From positions 1,289,773 to 1,353,772 of the forward strand of contig CP013703.1 in NCBI GenBank assembly GCA_001563305.1: a stretch of DNA of 64,000 bases, given 5' to 3'. The stretch comes from a methanogenic archaeon mixed culture ISO4-G1 (GTDB lineage Archaea; Thermoplasmatota; Thermoplasmata; Methanomassiliicoccales; Methanomethylophilaceae). The notes beneath the pieces are model-generated. The model had not been told where the DNA came from and did not search any database. It saw only the letters and a list, made by a program, of their open reading frames with translations. Below are positions 1 through 7,474 of the stretch, piece after piece. Made by a program: the position numbers and the translations under genes. The stretch's first letter is position 1. Every line of letters starts with the position of its first letter.

Positions 1-1322
1 GTCCACAGGAGATCACTCCCCTGCTTCTGCCCATGCACCACGCCCCGTTACCAAATAACATTTCTGTCTTCTACAGTATCGGTAGTCGGTTTAGCCCCGT
101 CCATTTTCTGGGCCCACGATCTAGACCGGTGAGCTGTTACGCTATCTTTGAAGGATGGCTGCTTCTAAGCCCACCTCCCGGTTGTTTTAGACCGCCGACG
201 CCATTTCGTATTACACTTGACCGATATTTAGGGACCTTAACTGTAGTCTGGGTTGTTTCCCTTATGGCCACCAAGCTTACCCCGGATGGCCTCACACCCG
301 ACGTCTACGGTGAACGCAAGTTCGGAGTTTGACAAGATGCCGAGGAATTTCTTCCCCTAAGCACCCAATCGGTGCTCTACCTCACGTTCTGCCTCGATCG
401 AGGTCTAGCTGCGACTAGTTTCACGGGGAACCAGCTATTTCCGGCCTAGATTGGCCTTTCACCCCTATACCCAAGTCATCCAAACGATTTGCACATCAGA
501 ACTGGTTCGGTCCTCCACCCCCCCTTCGAGGGGCTTCAACCTGCTCAGGCATAGATCGACCGGCTTCGGGTATCCGCACCATTGACTCCTCGCGAGCACA
601 CGATGTCCCTCGTAAAAAACTGCGGACAATCGGTTTCCCTTCGGCTCCCTAATTGAATAGTTAACCTCGCCAATGACCAGAACTCCCTGGATCGTTTTTC
701 GAAACGAACAATATAACACTGGTCCACCAAAATTGGTTTCTTCCCTTTGATGCCATATAAATCTTTGACCGTATGGTTTCAGGTCTTTTGACCTCCCGTT
801 AAGGGTACTTTTCAGTCTTCGCTCACGCTACTACTGCACTATCGGACTAGAGACGTATTTAGGGTTGGAAGTGAATGCCTCCCAAATTCATCCGTGATAT
901 CCGACACAGACTACTCAAGGACATCAAAAATCTCCATACTCACCTTCCTCTAAGGGGCTATCACCCTCTATGGCCTGTCTTTCCAGACAAGTTCGAGTAT
1001 TTGAGCTAAGGAGTAAATGAGCCTACAACACCACATCTCCCCTACCTTTCGATAAGGGATTCAGTTTGCCCTATACCGCGTTCGATCGCCTTTAATAACG
1101 GTATCTCTGTTGATTTCTTTTCCTGCGGGTACTAAGATGCTTCAATCCCCCGCGTTCCCAATCATTACTGATTATTCCGAAGAATAGGAAGTCCCATTAG
1201 GTAATCGTCGGATCATAGGCTTCTTGCACCTACCCGACGCATATCGCTGCTTGACACGACCTTCTTCAGCGCTCTAGCCGAACCATCCCCCATACGGCGT
1301 AGCATCGCCGCTGGCGTATGAT
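1..1322 (-). rRNA. rrl: 23S ribosomal RNA, 5' portion (3' end lies beyond the window)
   Basis: The reverse complement carries conserved 23S blocks in order. They include the archaeal 5' region with GGATGGTTCGGC (about 1278-1289), the GATAGCTGGTTCCC-type block (near 430) and the GCGTAACAGCTCACC-type block (near 135), so about the first 1.3 kb of the gene is present. The 5' end at about 1322 is inferred from the distance to the GGATGG block and is uncertain by some 10 nt. No 16S or tRNA precedes it. Instead it has its own promoter array, so it is unlinked from the 16S gene at 24351-25823, as known for Thermoplasmata. The six-frame ORFs inside it are not genes. Confidence 0.95.
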
Positions 1323-1474
1323 CTAGCACACGTCCAGGTTTCGTATGATCGGTGATCACTGGGCTTATCCGCTCTCATCCTCCGTTTACGGGGCCCTACA
1401 CCACTTCCCCGAGACAGGACCTCTGTTCGGGTGCATGTTGCATTCGATTTGAATCGTTGTCATTGCTGACAGAC

Positions 1475-1509
1475 GCGAAATCCCCGTACAAGCAAGAAGT
1501 ATTTAACCC
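1475..1509 (-). promoter_or_regulatory. 23S rRNA promoter P3 (proximal)
   Basis: On the minus strand a TATA-like GGTTAAATACTT (1498-1509) is followed about 20 nt later by GGGGATTTCGCG (from 1485). The latter is a weaker version of the GGGGTTGCGCGA element found at the other rRNA promoters. It matches P3 of the 16S gene in relative position. Confidence 0.5.
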
Positions 1510-1583
1510 TTACCTGGCAGGTATTCCGCCCGAATGATTCGAACTTGACCAACGTGCTAAGCACTGGCCACGCGATGGTTGAG

Positions 1584-1620
1584 TCGCGCAACCCCCTGTA
1601 ACCGAACCAAGTACTTAAAG
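1584..1620 (-). promoter_or_regulatory. 23S rRNA promoter P2
   Basis: Minus-strand TATA-like CTTTAAGTA (1612-1620) with GGGGGTTGCGCGA starting about 22 nt downstream, where transcription would initiate. The centre lies 112 nt from P3 and 125 nt from P1. The sequence TCGAACTTGACYAAC recurs between P2 and P3 (near 1540) and between P1 and P2 (near 1658), which suggests duplicated promoter units. Confidence 0.6.
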
Positions 1621-1708
1621 ATTGGCAACCCGGTTTTCTGGCTGGTCTTGAAGTTCAATCGAACTTGACTAACCGACGTCTTTTCACCGTCGGTCACACG
1701 ATGGTACG

Positions 1709-1746
1709 CATCGCGCAACTCCGTGTAACTCAGAGTCATATAAAAG
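1709..1746 (-). promoter_or_regulatory. 23S rRNA promoter P1 (distal)
   Basis: Minus-strand TATA box CTTTTATATG (1737-1746), with GGAGTTGCGCGATG beginning about 22 nt downstream (1709-1722). It sits only about 8 bp past the stop codon of the UPF0216 gene, so any read-through from that gene would enter the rRNA leader. The leader from here to the 23S 5' end (about 400 nt) contains no gene. Confidence 0.65.
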
Positions 1747-1754
1747 CCTTAGGA

Positions 1755-2147
1755 TTACGGCGTGAACACCATCATTATGGCGTCGGGGATTACGGCCTTT
1801 AGATCCTTCAAATCGGGGTGATACAGGCGCAGATAGCCGTCCCTCATCATCTTCTTGTCCAGGATCCTCGCCACTACGGCAGCCTCCGGATTCCCCTCCA
1901 CCTTCCAAGCGCCGGTCTCGGCGGAGATGTCCGTGGAGACGAAGATGGGCAACCTCAGCCTGATCTTCTCGGATTCGTCGCAGATATCCCAAAGGTAATC
2001 GATCTGTTCCTTCGGGATCTCGACCGTCGCCCCGTCCCTCGTCCGATACGAGAAATCGCCGGATTCGACGATCTGCTCCAAGGTCCTCTTGTTGACCGCG
2101 AGGCTCGAGTTGAGGTCGGACATGACGGTGGCGAAGAAATCAGCCAT
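1755..2147 (-). CDS. UPF0216 (DUF61) family protein
   Basis: A protein of 130 residues. The pattern fits DUF61/UPF0216: an N-terminal LNSSLAVNKRTLEQIVES stretch, a central RLRLPIFVSTD strand, a GAWKVEGNPEAAVVARIL helix and a C-terminal LYHPDLKDLKAVIPDAI segment. The family is archaeal and its function is unknown. I chose the ATG at 2147 over the longer frame from 2207. A TATA-like CTATATTATAATA lies at about 2172-2184, inside the longer frame, and would place the transcript start just before 2147, giving an almost leaderless mRNA. It is divergent from nifB, and its stop codon lies just before the 23S P1 TATA box. TAA stop. Confidence 0.75.
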   Translation of the reverse strand: MADFFATVMSDLNSSLAVNKRTLEQIVESGDFSYRTRDGATVEIPKEQIDYLWDICDESEKIRLRLPIFVSTDISAETGAWKVEGNPEAAVVARILDKKMMRDGYLRLYHPDLKDLKAVIPDAIMMVFTP

Positions 2148-2240
2148 GGCCCAATATTCATTGTTCTTATTATTATAATATAGGGGAGACCGAAGCATGA
2201 ATACCAATCATAATAAGAATGATACGGCATCCACGCCGTC

Positions 2241-3473
2241 ATGGAGATACCGGAAGACATCAGGAAAGCGCTCTCGGAGCACCCCTGTTTCTGCGAGGAT
2301 GCGCACCACACGTTCGCCAGGATCCACCTGCCGGTAGCTCCGAAATGCAACATACAGTGCAACTACTGCAACCGCAAGTTCGACTGCTGCAACGAGTCCA
2401 GGCCCGGCGTCACCAGCGAGGTCCTGTCACCGCAGAGGGCCCTCGAAAAAGTCAGGGCGGTCAAGGAGGCCATCCCGCAGCTGTCCGTGGTCGGCATCGC
2501 AGGTCCGGGGGACCCACTGGCGAACGAGGATACGTTCACAGCGCTGGAACTCATCGGGAAGGAGATGCCGGGACTCACCCTGTGCGTCTCCACCAACGGT
2601 CTTGCCCTGCCCGACTGCGCGGAGAGGCTCCGTGACCTGAACGTGCACTTCGTGACGGTCACCATGAACTGCCTCGACCCGGAGATAGGTGCGAGGATCT
2701 ACGACGCCGTGATATTCGGAGGCAAGAAGTATTCCGGCGTCGAAGGTGCCGCGATCCTCCGCGACAGACAGCTCGAGGGTATACGCAAATGTGTCGATCT
2801 GGGTATGTTGGTTAAGATCAACGTCGTGATGATCCCCGGGATCAACGATTCCCACATCCCCGAACTCGTTAGGCACGTCCGCGACATGGGGGTCTACATA
2901 GTGAACATACTGCCGCTGATCCCCGTGGAAGGAACGAAATTCTCGGACCTCAGGGCACCCACCCCTCTGGAGAGGAAGGACATGATGGACCGCTGCGGTC
3001 TCGACATGAAGATGATGCGCCACTGCAGGCAGTGCCGTGCGGATGCGATTGGGCTACTGGGGGAGGATAGGTCGTCGGAGTTCGCCCACATCGAGGGCTG
3101 CGGCCTGAAGGACTGCGCCCCCAACGTGACGTTCGACACCGAATTGGACGAGTCCAAGGTCGCCGTGGCCACCAGCGACGGCAAGACGGTCAACTCCGGA
3201 TTCGGGAACGCATCTGAGTTCAGGATCTACGCCACGGACGGGAACACCGTCAGGTTCCTAAAGACCGTGCCCATCGACAGGTCCGGCACCGTGGCCGGCA
3301 AGGACCACAGGGATCACATCGCATCCATCATCGACAGCCTGGGCGACTGCGGAACGGTCATCGTCGAGGAGATAGGCCCAATGCCGTCCAAGATACTGGC
3401 ATCCCGCGGCATCAATGTCGTGATCACTAGCGGGGACGTCAACGAATCCGTCAGGCTCTCCAGGTCATCCTGA
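2241..3473 (+). CDS. nifB: NifB, nitrogenase FeMo-cofactor maturase (radical SAM, with NifX-like domain)
   Basis: The product has 410 residues. NifB is a radical-SAM enzyme that fuses two [4Fe-4S] clusters and inserts a carbide to form the nitrogenase cofactor precursor (L-cluster). Visible marks are the radical-SAM cysteines C36, C40 and C43 (CNIQCNYC), the NifB signature CNRKFDCCNESRPGVTS just after them, GIAGPGDPLAN, and HCRQCRADAIGLLGED near residue 265. From about residue 300 to the end there is a NifX/NafY-type dinitrogenase cofactor-binding domain, so this is the two-domain form. No nifHDK genes are in the window. A nitrogen-related amt-glnK pair lies 6 kb downstream. It is divergent from UPF0216 across a 93-bp gap. 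Family assignment is firm. Whether the organism fixes nitrogen cannot be told from here. Confidence 0.93.
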   Translation: MEIPEDIRKALSEHPCFCEDAHHTFARIHLPVAPKCNIQCNYCNRKFDCCNESRPGVTSEVLSPQRALEKVRAVKEAIPQLSVVGIAGPGDPLANEDTFTALELIGKEMPGLTLCVSTNGLALPDCAERLRDLNVHFVTVTMNCLDPEIGARIYDAVIFGGKKYSGVEGAAILRDRQLEGIRKCVDLGMLVKINVVMIPGINDSHIPELVRHVRDMGVYIVNILPLIPVEGTKFSDLRAPTPLERKDMMDRCGLDMKMMRHCRQCRADAIGLLGEDRSSEFAHIEGCGLKDCAPNVTFDTELDESKVAVATSDGKTVNSGFGNASEFRIYATDGNTVRFLKTVPIDRSGTVAGKDHRDHIASIIDSLGDCGTVIVEEIGPMPSKILASRGINVVITSGDVNESVRLSRSS

Positions 3474-3510
3474 GCCCTGCAGTCCCAGGTATCCAGGCTT
3501 TCAGACCTTA

Positions 3511-3520
3511 TTTTTATATG
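3511..3520 (+). promoter_or_regulatory. TATA box of alaS
   Basis: TTTTTATATG is centred about 25 nt before 3541, giving a leader of about 22 nt that contains the Shine-Dalgarno AGGAG (3550-3554) of alaS. Confidence 0.5.
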
Positions 3521-3562
3521 GGAGTGCGCGTTAGCCATCTCCATTAGACAGGAGTGTACATC

Positions 3563-5338
3563 ATGGACGCTCAAGAGATGAGAGAGACATTCGTCAACTT
3601 CTTCAAAGAAAGGGGCCACGCCTACATCAACTCGGCCTCGCTGATACCCGAGAACGATCCGACCGTTCTTTTCACCACCGCAGGGATGCACCCCCTGGTG
3701 CCCTACCTGCTGGGAGAGAAGCACCCGGCCGGAAAGAGACTGGTGGACTTCCAGAAGTGCGTCAGAACCGGGGACATCGATGAGGTCGGGGACGCAAGCC
3801 ACCTCACCTTCTTCGAGATGCTCGGGAACTGGTCCCTCGGGGACTACTTCAAGAAGGAGTCCATCGATTTCAGCTACACCCTCCTGACAGAGGTCCTCGG
3901 GATCAAGCCCGACCAGCTCTCCGTCACCGCCTTCGCCGGCGACGAGGACGCACCCAGGGACACCGAGACCGCTGAGCTGTGGAAATCCCACGGCCTCAGG
4001 GACGACCAGATCTACTTCTATCCCAAGTCGGACAACTGGTGGGGACCAGCCGGCCAGACCGGACCCTGCGGACCCGACACGGAGATCTTCTTCGACGACG
4101 GCAGGCCCAAATGCGGACCGAACTGCGGACCATCCTGCCACTGCGGCAAGTTCACCGAGATCTGGAACAACGTCTTCATGCAGTACAACAAGAACGCGGA
4201 CGGGACGTTCTCCCCCCTCAAGCAGAAGAACGTCGACACCGGAATGGGACTCGAGAGGATCCTGCGCATCCTCAACCACAACGAGACCGTCTACGACACA
4301 CCCCTGTTCACGCCCATCCTCGACAAGATCGAGGAGCTCACCGGAAAGAAGTACGGCGAGAACGCGGACGACACCAGGGCATTCAGGATCATCGCGGACC
4401 ACATGAGGGCCGCCACATTCATGCTGGGAGACGGCGTCGTCCCGGCGAAGATCGGTCAGGGATACATCCTCAGGAGGCTCATCAGGAGGTCCTCCAGATA
4501 CATGTCCAAGCTCGGCTATGAGGAGCTGTTCATGCAGAAGATCGCCGAGGTCATCGTGAACAACTACTCCAAGGCGTATCCCGAACTGGAGCAGAACAAG
4601 GACTTCATCTACACCAACATCGACAACGAGGAGAAGAAGTTCCACAAGGCCGTCATGAAGGGCCTCAGGAGATTCGACCAGATGGTTGCCGAGAACGGCG
4701 ACAGCCCGGTCCTGAACGGAGAGACCGTGTTCAAGCTGTACGACACCTACGGATTCCCGATCGAGATGACCGTGGAACTCGCGGCGGAGAAGGGACTGAA
4801 GGTGGACATGGACGACTTCAACGGCAGGTTCAAGACCCACCAGGACGTCTCCCGCGGAGACGGCGGAACGTTCAAGGGAGGTCTGGCCGATCACAGCGAG
4901 GAGACCACCAAGCTCCACACGGCCACCCATCTTCTCAACGCTGCACTGAGGAAGTTCGTATCCCCGGACATCCACCAGAAGGGATCCAACATCACCGCCG
5001 AGAGGCTCAGATTCGACTTCAACCTGGACAGGAAGGTCACCCCCGAGGAGCTCAAGCAGATCGAGGACTGGGTCAACGAGTGCATCAAGGCGGAGCTCCC
5101 GGTCGTCTGCGAGGAGATGCCCTACGAACAGGCCAAGGACGAGGGCGTCGAGGGAGTCTTCACCAACAAGTACGGTGAGGTCGTCAAGGTCTACAAGATC
5201 GGCGACGTGTCCGCGGAGATGTGCGGAGGGCCCCACGTCCAGAACACCAGGGAGCTGCAGGGATTCAAGATCAAGAAGGAAGAGAGTTCCGCTGCAGGCA
5301 TCAGGCGTATCAAGGCCGTCGTCGGCAAGTTCGACTGA
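3563..5338 (+). CDS. alaS: Alanyl-tRNA synthetase, unusually short form with editing domain
   Basis: 591 residues from the ATG at 3563, which follows AGGAG by 8 nt (the in-frame GTG at 3554 overlaps the SD and is less likely). The N-terminal ~440 residues are a class II AlaRS catalytic and tRNA-recognition region, with the GMHPLVPYLLG, FFEMLGNWSLGDYF and GMGLERI motifs typical of AlaRS. A C-terminal editing domain follows, with HTATHLL (HxxxH zinc ligands) and CGGPHV. The DRTPFYAESGGQ-type beta-barrel that normally separates catalytic and editing regions is absent: the GGTFKGGLADHSEETT linker leads straight to HTATHLL. The C-Ala domain is also absent, so the protein is some 280 residues shorter than a standard enzyme. 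It may be the organism's only AlaRS or an accessory editor. The window also holds a tRNA-Ala gene (14429-14501). Confidence 0.88.
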   Translation: MDAQEMRETFVNFFKERGHAYINSASLIPENDPTVLFTTAGMHPLVPYLLGEKHPAGKRLVDFQKCVRTGDIDEVGDASHLTFFEMLGNWSLGDYFKKESIDFSYTLLTEVLGIKPDQLSVTAFAGDEDAPRDTETAELWKSHGLRDDQIYFYPKSDNWWGPAGQTGPCGPDTEIFFDDGRPKCGPNCGPSCHCGKFTEIWNNVFMQYNKNADGTFSPLKQKNVDTGMGLERILRILNHNETVYDTPLFTPILDKIEELTGKKYGENADDTRAFRIIADHMRAATFMLGDGVVPAKIGQGYILRRLIRRSSRYMSKLGYEELFMQKIAEVIVNNYSKAYPELEQNKDFIYTNIDNEEKKFHKAVMKGLRRFDQMVAENGDSPVLNGETVFKLYDTYGFPIEMTVELAAEKGLKVDMDDFNGRFKTHQDVSRGDGGTFKGGLADHSEETTKLHTATHLLNAALRKFVSPDIHQKGSNITAERLRFDFNLDRKVTPEELKQIEDWVNECIKAELPVVCEEMPYEQAKDEGVEGVFTNKYGEVVKVYKIGDVSAEMCGGPHVQNTRELQGFKIKKEESSAAGIRRIKAVVGKFD

Positions 5339-5348
5339 ATATCATTAC

Positions 5349-5364
5349 CGGCCTGAACAGGCCG
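5349..5364 (+). terminator. Hairpin after alaS
   Basis: CGGCCTG and CAGGCCG form a perfect 7-bp stem with a 2-nt AA spacer (effectively a 4-nt loop), 11 nt after the alaS stop. No long T-run follows, so it is a terminator-like hairpin rather than a canonical one. Confidence 0.4.
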
Positions 5365-5422
5365 TTCAAACACCTTACCATCTTTCTCAATCATTAAATC
5401 CGTATATGCATCTGTTCAGACC

Positions 5423-5566
5423 ATGGCAGACATCAAAGAGGATTGCCCCTGCAAGAACACGAACTGTCCCAGACACGGGAACTGCCGCGAATGCGTCGAG
5501 TTCCACGTCAAGGGCGGTAAGAAGCCCCCCGCGTGCCTTCGCATCCAGTGGACGGAGTACCCCTGA
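5423..5566 (+). CDS. Cys-rich miniprotein (DUF6485-like)
   Basis: An ORF of 47 codons, too short for usual ORF thresholds. It contains six cysteines and two histidines in a CPCKNTNCPRHGNCRECVEF pattern followed by PPACL. This resembles small anaerobe proteins annotated DUF6485 (CxC, CPRHGxCxxCV, HxxxxxLPACL), presumably metal binding, of unknown function. The name rests on memory of the pattern and not on a search. A TATA-like CATTAAATC (5392-5400) is centred 27 nt before the ATG, consistent with a leaderless transcript of its own. It sits between alaS and the thi operon, and the stop is TGA. Confidence 0.7.
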   Translation: MADIKEDCPCKNTNCPRHGNCRECVEFHVKGGKKPPACLRIQWTEYP

Positions 5567-5662
5567 ACCGCCCGGTGGACGGCATACGGTCCTCAAACCC
5601 CTTACACTTCTTTACTTATGGACAAATCTTAATCGATGGATTGCTTGTCAAGCGATGATATC

Positions 5663-5866
5663 ATGGTCACGGTCAAGGTCAACGGTTCCGAGAGGTCCTA
5701 TCCGGATGGCACCACCGTCAGCGGCATGCTGCTGTCGGAGGGCATGGACCCGAAGAAGGTCGCTGTGGAGATCGAAATGGACATCGTACCCAGGCGCACC
5801 TTCGATGACAGGGAGATCAGGAACGGCGAGACCATCGAGATCGTGAGCTTCGTGGGCGGCGGATGA
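5663..5866 (+). CDS. thiS: ThiS, thiazole sulfur-carrier protein
   Basis: 67 residues from the ATG at 5663 (a longer in-frame start at 5636 adds nine residues with no family match). ThiS carries sulfur as a C-terminal thiocarboxylate to the thiazole synthase. The ubiquitin-like protein begins MVTVKVNGSERSY and ends in FVGGG, the Gly-Gly tail that ThiF adenylates. Its stop codon overlaps the thiF start (ATGA). It is first in thiS-thiF-thiG-thiH-thiE. No THI-box (TPP riboswitch) core such as CTGAGA or ACCTGAT is visible in the upstream gap. Confidence 0.9.
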   Translation: MVTVKVNGSERSYPDGTTVSGMLLSEGMDPKKVAVEIEMDIVPRRTFDDREIRNGETIEIVSFVGGG

Positions 5867-6687
5867 ACTTGAGGATCTTCGTTGACGGTAAGGAAATCGA
5901 TTTCAGCGGGACCTCCGTGGATGACCTGCCGAGGCCCGAGGGTGCGCTCTACGCACTGGTCAACGGCAGGCACGTCGATGACGGCCGCCCTCTGAAAGAT
6001 GAGGACAACATCGTGTTCGTCAGGAAGAACTCCCCGCTCGAAAGGGTGATCGAGGATTCACTGTGCCAGAGGTATTCCGAGGACATCCATTCCAGGATAT
6101 CTGCGGCCAAGATAGGGATAGCGGGGCTGGGAGGTATCGGGTCGCATCTTGCCATGGCACTTGTCAGGTCCGGAGTCAAGAACCTGGTCATAGCCGACTT
6201 CGACAGGGTGGATGCCACGAACCTCTCGAGGCAGAACTATTCCGTCAACGACATAGGGTTCCCGAAGAGCGATGCGACCGGCAGGATCCTCTCGTCCGTG
6301 TCTCCGGGCGTGAGGGTCGAATCACATGACGTGCTTCTTAACGAATCCAACATCCCCGGGATCTTCAAGGACTGCGACATCATATGCGAGGCGATGGACG
6401 GACCCGAATCGAAAGCGGTCTTCGCATCCTGCGTATCCGAATCCTTCCCGGACAAATGGCTCGTATGCTGCTCCGGAATGGCGGGCTTCGGTCCCACCGA
6501 GGAGATGATCGTGAAGCATCCCTTCAGGCACATGCTGGTGGTTGGGGACGGCCACAGCGACAACATGGTGCACGGCCTGGTGGCATCCAGGGTCATGACC
6601 TGCGCGGGCATGATGGCACATGCGGTCATCAGACTGATCCTCGACCCCGCTGGCTTCAAGGACAACAAGTATAAGCCAGATGAGTGA
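5863..6687 (+). CDS. thiF: ThiF-type adenylyltransferase with N-terminal ThiS-like domain
   Basis: 274 residues. It adenylates the ThiS C-terminus so that it can accept sulfur. The N-terminal 60 residues are a second ubiquitin-like (ThiS/MoaD) domain, ending in FVRKNSPL and lacking a Gly-Gly tail. The E1-like Rossmann domain then starts with GIAGLGGIGSHLA (about residues 86-98) and holds the DFDRVDATNLSRQNY adenylation motif and ICEAMDGPESK. The usual CxxC zinc pair of MoeB/ThiF is not evident. This fused arrangement matches the short ThiF of anaerobic Firmicutes-type thi operons. It overlaps thiS by 4 nt and precedes thiG by 12 nt. Confidence 0.88.
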   Translation: MNLRIFVDGKEIDFSGTSVDDLPRPEGALYALVNGRHVDDGRPLKDEDNIVFVRKNSPLERVIEDSLCQRYSEDIHSRISAAKIGIAGLGGIGSHLAMALVRSGVKNLVIADFDRVDATNLSRQNYSVNDIGFPKSDATGRILSSVSPGVRVESHDVLLNESNIPGIFKDCDIICEAMDGPESKAVFASCVSESFPDKWLVCCSGMAGFGPTEEMIVKHPFRHMLVVGDGHSDNMVHGLVASRVMTCAGMMAHAVIRLILDPAGFKDNKYKPDE

Positions 6688-6699
6688 TGGAGAATCGAT

Positions 6700-7473
6700 A
6701 TGATGAACGATGACCTTGTTATCGGCGGACACCGCTTCCACTCCAGATTCATCCTCGGATCGGGGAAGTTCTCATTGGAACTCACACGCGCCGTCATAGA
6801 GAACGGCGGGGTGGAGATGGCCACATTGGCGGTCAGGAGGGCCAACGCCGCCGGAGAGGGGAACATACTCGACCATATGCCGAAGGGCATCACCCTGCTC
6901 CCGAACACATCGGGTGCCAGGGATGCAGAGGAGGCGCTGAGGATCGCCAGGCTGGCCAGGGAGCTGGGCTGCGGCGATTTCATCAAGATCGAGATCATCC
7001 GCGATTCCAAATATCTGCTCCCGGACAACAGGGAGACCATCAAAGCCATCGAATTGCTGGCGAAGGAGGATTTCATCCCCATGCCGTACATGATGCCCGA
7101 TCTGACCGCAGCGAGGTCCATGGCCGAGGCCGGGGCCGCTGCGATAATGCCCCTTGGAGCGCCCATAGGCAGCAACAAGGGCATCCTCACCAAGGATTTC
7201 ATAAGGATGATCGTGGAGGAGATCGATCTCCCGGTCATCGTGGATGCCGGTATCGGCAAACCCTCGCAGGCATGCGAGGCGATGGAGATCGGATGCGCCG
7301 CAGTCATGGCCAACACGGCCATAGCCACAGCAGGCGACGTACCGCTGATGGCCAAGGCGTTCAAGTCCGCCATCGAGGCGGGGCGCATGGCATACCTGTC
7401 GAGACCCGGAAGGGTGCTCGATAAGGGCGGAGAAGCCTCCAGCCCGCTGACGGGATTCCTCGGGAAGAACTGA
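6700..7473 (+). CDS. thiG: ThiG, thiazole synthase
   Basis: 257 residues of TIM-barrel type. It condenses deoxyxylulose 5-phosphate, dehydroglycine and ThiS thiocarboxylate into the thiazole phosphate. The Schiff-base lysine is K96 in [36 protein letters not shown] and NTAIATAGD are the family phosphate-binding and active-site loops. The length is normal. Either ATG of the initial ATGATG may be used. The next gene, thiH, starts 1 nt after the stop. DXP is needed as substrate, so the cell must make or acquire it even though archaeal isoprenoid synthesis does not. Confidence 0.95.
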   Translation: MMNDDLVIGGHRFHSRFILGSGKFSLELTRAVIENGGVEMATLAVRRANAAGEGNILDHMPKGITLLPNTSGARDAEEALRIARLARELGCGDFIKIEIIRDSKYLLPDNRETIKAIELLAKEDFIPMPYMMPDLTAARSMAEAGAAAIMPLGAPIGSNKGILTKDFIRMIVEEIDLPVIVDAGIGKPSQACEAMEIGCAAVMANTAIATAGDVPLMAKAFKSAIEAGRMAYLSRPGRVLDKGGEASSPLTGFLGKN

Positions 7474-7474
7474 C

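Noticed and set aside
2148-2207. Longer start for the UPF0216 protein
   Set aside because: The extra 20 residues (YYNNKNNEYW) come from the AT-rich promoter, including its TATA box.
3314-5236. 640-codon open frame antisense to alaS (minus)
   Set aside because: It mirrors the GC-rich third positions of alaS. It has no family pattern and no start signals, and alaS is a certain gene.
5567-5662. TPP riboswitch upstream of thiS
   Set aside because: The conserved THI-box cores (CTGAGA and ACCTGATCTGG-like) are not present in this short gap.
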